This document shows positions 62,871 to 64,000 of a DNA stretch of 64,000 nt, piece by piece. The DNA is from DATFVA01 sp963721075. Lineage in GTDB: Bacteria > Bacteroidota > Ignavibacteria > Ignavibacteriales > Ignavibacteriaceae. Every line of letters starts with the position of its first letter. The stretch's first letter is position 1. Location: the NCBI GenBank assembly GCA_963721075.1, contig CAVRHV010000013.1:186001-250000 (forward strand), given 5' to 3'. The position numbers were made by a program, and so were the translations under genes. The notes beneath the pieces were generated by a model. That model searched no databases. It had not been told where the DNA came from and was given only the letters and a program-made list of their open reading frames with translations.

Positions 62871-64000
62871 TTACACCCGGCAGCTTGCCATTATAATTGT
62901 TCCCGAACCTTTTATGGATTTTATAGTGAACTTACCGCCAAGCAGTTCAGCTCTTTCCTGCATGGTTATCAGCCCCAGACTCTTTCCTTTGACCGCCTTT
63001 TTCATAGCTTTTATTACATCGAATCCAATACCATCGTCTTCCACCGTAAGTACGACCGAACTTTTATTCTGGTATAATGATACCTTCACATACCCGGCTT
63101 CGGCGTGTTTTGCAATATTAGTAAGCGCTTCCTGGCAAATACGGAATAAAGTTATTGAGCAATCCGGCGGAAGCACATCAGATATCCTGTTAATTTCGGT
63201 TTTCACCTGAATGCCGGTTCTTTGCTGAAATTTATCCACATACCAGCGCAATGATGCAGCAAGTCCCAGATCGTCCAATATGGCAGGACGCAGTTCAATA
63301 GAAAGGTTCCTTACGACCGATATAGTATTCTCAACCAGTCTGGTGCAGTCGTCTATAATAGAATTTATCTCCGGTGAACCGGGATCCTGTTTTATCCGCT
63401 GCGCATCTATCTTGATGGCGGTCAATAGCTGTCCTATCTCATCGTGAAGCTCGCGCGAAATATTTCTTTTTTCAGTTTCCTGTATACTGATAAGTTTTGA
63501 AGAAAGGATCTTCAGCCGGTTCCTCGCCGCAGTAATTTGTTTAAATAACTTTTCCCGTTCCTGTTCCGACTTTTTCTTTTCCGACACATCGATGAGAAAA
63601 GAAGAAATACCCATCGGCTGATGATATGAATCAAAGAGCGGAGCTGCAGAAATACTGATCTGAATTTTCTTTCCGTCTTTTTTGAGACGGACAACTTCCC
63701 TGTCGGTAAAACTTCCCCCGTTCATAATTTTGCTTCTCAGTGCCAGGTGTTCTTCAATTTTATCAGCCGGCACAAACGGTACCGGTTTCCCCTTTACTTC
63801 TTCACTACTCCACCCGAACATTCTCTCAGCGGCGGGATTCCAAAGCTCTGTCTTTCCATCTTTATCAAGAGTGATCACTCCAAGCGGTGAATAATTTATC
63901 AGTGAACGAAGCAGTTCATTAAGTCGATGGTATGCAGCCTCAGCAGTTCTCTGTTCGGTAATATCGGTTATAAGCGCAAGGCCTCCCGTATAAATATCCT
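62871..64000 (-). CDS. PAS sensor histidine kinase of the NarX/DegS type (5' part outside the window)
   Basis: Partial: the frame stays open to the window end, where another PAS domain is ending (TGGLALITDITEQRTAEAAY). A complete PAS domain follows (LLRSLINYSPLGVITLDKDG ... LFDSYHQPMGISSFLIDVSE). The dimerisation and phosphoacceptor region is HisKA_3 with ISRELHDEIGQLLTAIKID, and the ATPase has CQEALTNIAKHAEA and VEDDGIGFD. It is the sensor for the LuxR-type regulator next to it. The signal is unknown. Confidence 0.93.
   Translation of the reverse strand, partial: DIYTGGLALITDITEQRTAEAAYHRLNELLRSLINYSPLGVITLDKDGKTELWNPAAERMFGWSSEEVKGKPVPFVPADKIEEHLALRSKIMNGGSFTDREVVRLKKDGKKIQISISAAPLFDSYHQPMGISSFLIDVSEKKKSEQEREKLFKQITAARNRLKILSSKLISIQETEKRNISRELHDEIGQLLTAIKIDAQRIKQDPGSPEINSIIDDCTRLVENTISVVRNLSIELRPAILDDLGLAASLRWYVDKFQQRTGIQVKTEINRISDVLPPDCSITLFRICQEALTNIAKHAEAGYVKVSLYQNKSSVVLTVEDDGIGFDVIKAMKKAVKGKSLGLITMQERAELLGGKFTIKSIKGSGTIIMASCRV

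Noticed and set aside
1..64000. tRNA, rRNA, CRISPR arrays, integrases, transposases, phage or restriction genes
   Set aside because: Looked for typical motifs (T-loop GGTTCRA with acceptor pairs, regularly spaced direct repeats, DDE or Tyr-recombinase motifs) and found none.
1..64000. Alternative genetic code with TGA read as Trp or selenocysteine
   Set aside because: Only a single in-frame TGA was seen, while TGG is used for Trp throughout and TGA serves as a normal stop for several genes.

Overview
The window reads as a chromosome segment of a Bacteroidetes/Chlorobi-group bacterium, most likely class Ignavibacteria. The evidence is a secreted protein with a typical type IX secretion (Por) C-terminal sorting domain (NLSQNYPNPFNPST...), a Bat aerotolerance operon, PorV/FadL-like and other beta-barrel proteins, Bacteroidetes-type promoters (TAnnTTTG near -7), a menaquinone-only quinone pathway and several multihaem cytochromes c. 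No rRNA, tRNA, CRISPR array, transposase or phage gene was seen.

Layout. 0-6 kb: glycolysis (pgk, gap), a putative small RNA, and a large secreted FG-GAP/T9SS protein. 6-11 kb (minus): B12-binding protein, HIT protein, PLP desulfhydrase/deaminase, kdsB, plsC-like acyltransferase, M48 protease. 11-19 kb (minus): complete moxR-DUF58-X-batA-batB-batC-batD-batE operon. 19.5-24 kb: RNA methyltransferase, small thiamine-binding-like protein, membrane protein, HAD phosphatase, beta-barrel protein, then a 118-bp multi-hairpin repeat. 24.5-28.5 kb (minus): the conserved envelope trio TPR lipoprotein, DUF4292-like lipoprotein, EnvC-like factor. 28.6-34.2 kb: ATP-grasp protein, anchored small protein, beta-barrel protein, then an unusual operon of a Tyr-rich lipoprotein, a Ser/Arg-rich lipoprotein and a PorV/FadL-like channel behind a sigma-54-like promoter. 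34.3-47.9 kb: rsgA, a nearly complete menaquinone cluster (menF, menD, menH, a beta-barrel gene, menB, menA, menC, menE, and a convergent thioesterase), nitrilase, asd. 48-52 kb: PAS kinase plus NtrC-type sigma-54 activator, an orphan receiver behind a second sigma-54-like promoter, a GNAT. 52.2-59 kb: a four-gene electron-transfer cluster (13-haem cytochrome fused to a b-type module, 19-haem cytochrome, separate b-type protein, NapC/NirT-like cytochrome). 59-64 kb (minus): sensor kinases and response regulators.

Functional picture: menaquinone made by the men cluster is the likely electron donor or acceptor for the membrane b-type and NapC-like modules, which would pass electrons to the large periplasmic or surface haem proteins. 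The NtrC-type regulator could act on the two sigma-54-like promoters seen here (inference).

Sequence quality matters. At least fifteen places in otherwise conserved genes (pgk, asd, menB, menE, others) carry one extra base, each time inside a homopolymer run, plus one probable missing base and one in-frame TGA. I interpret these mainly as sequencing or assembly errors and annotate the genes across them, giving the position of each.
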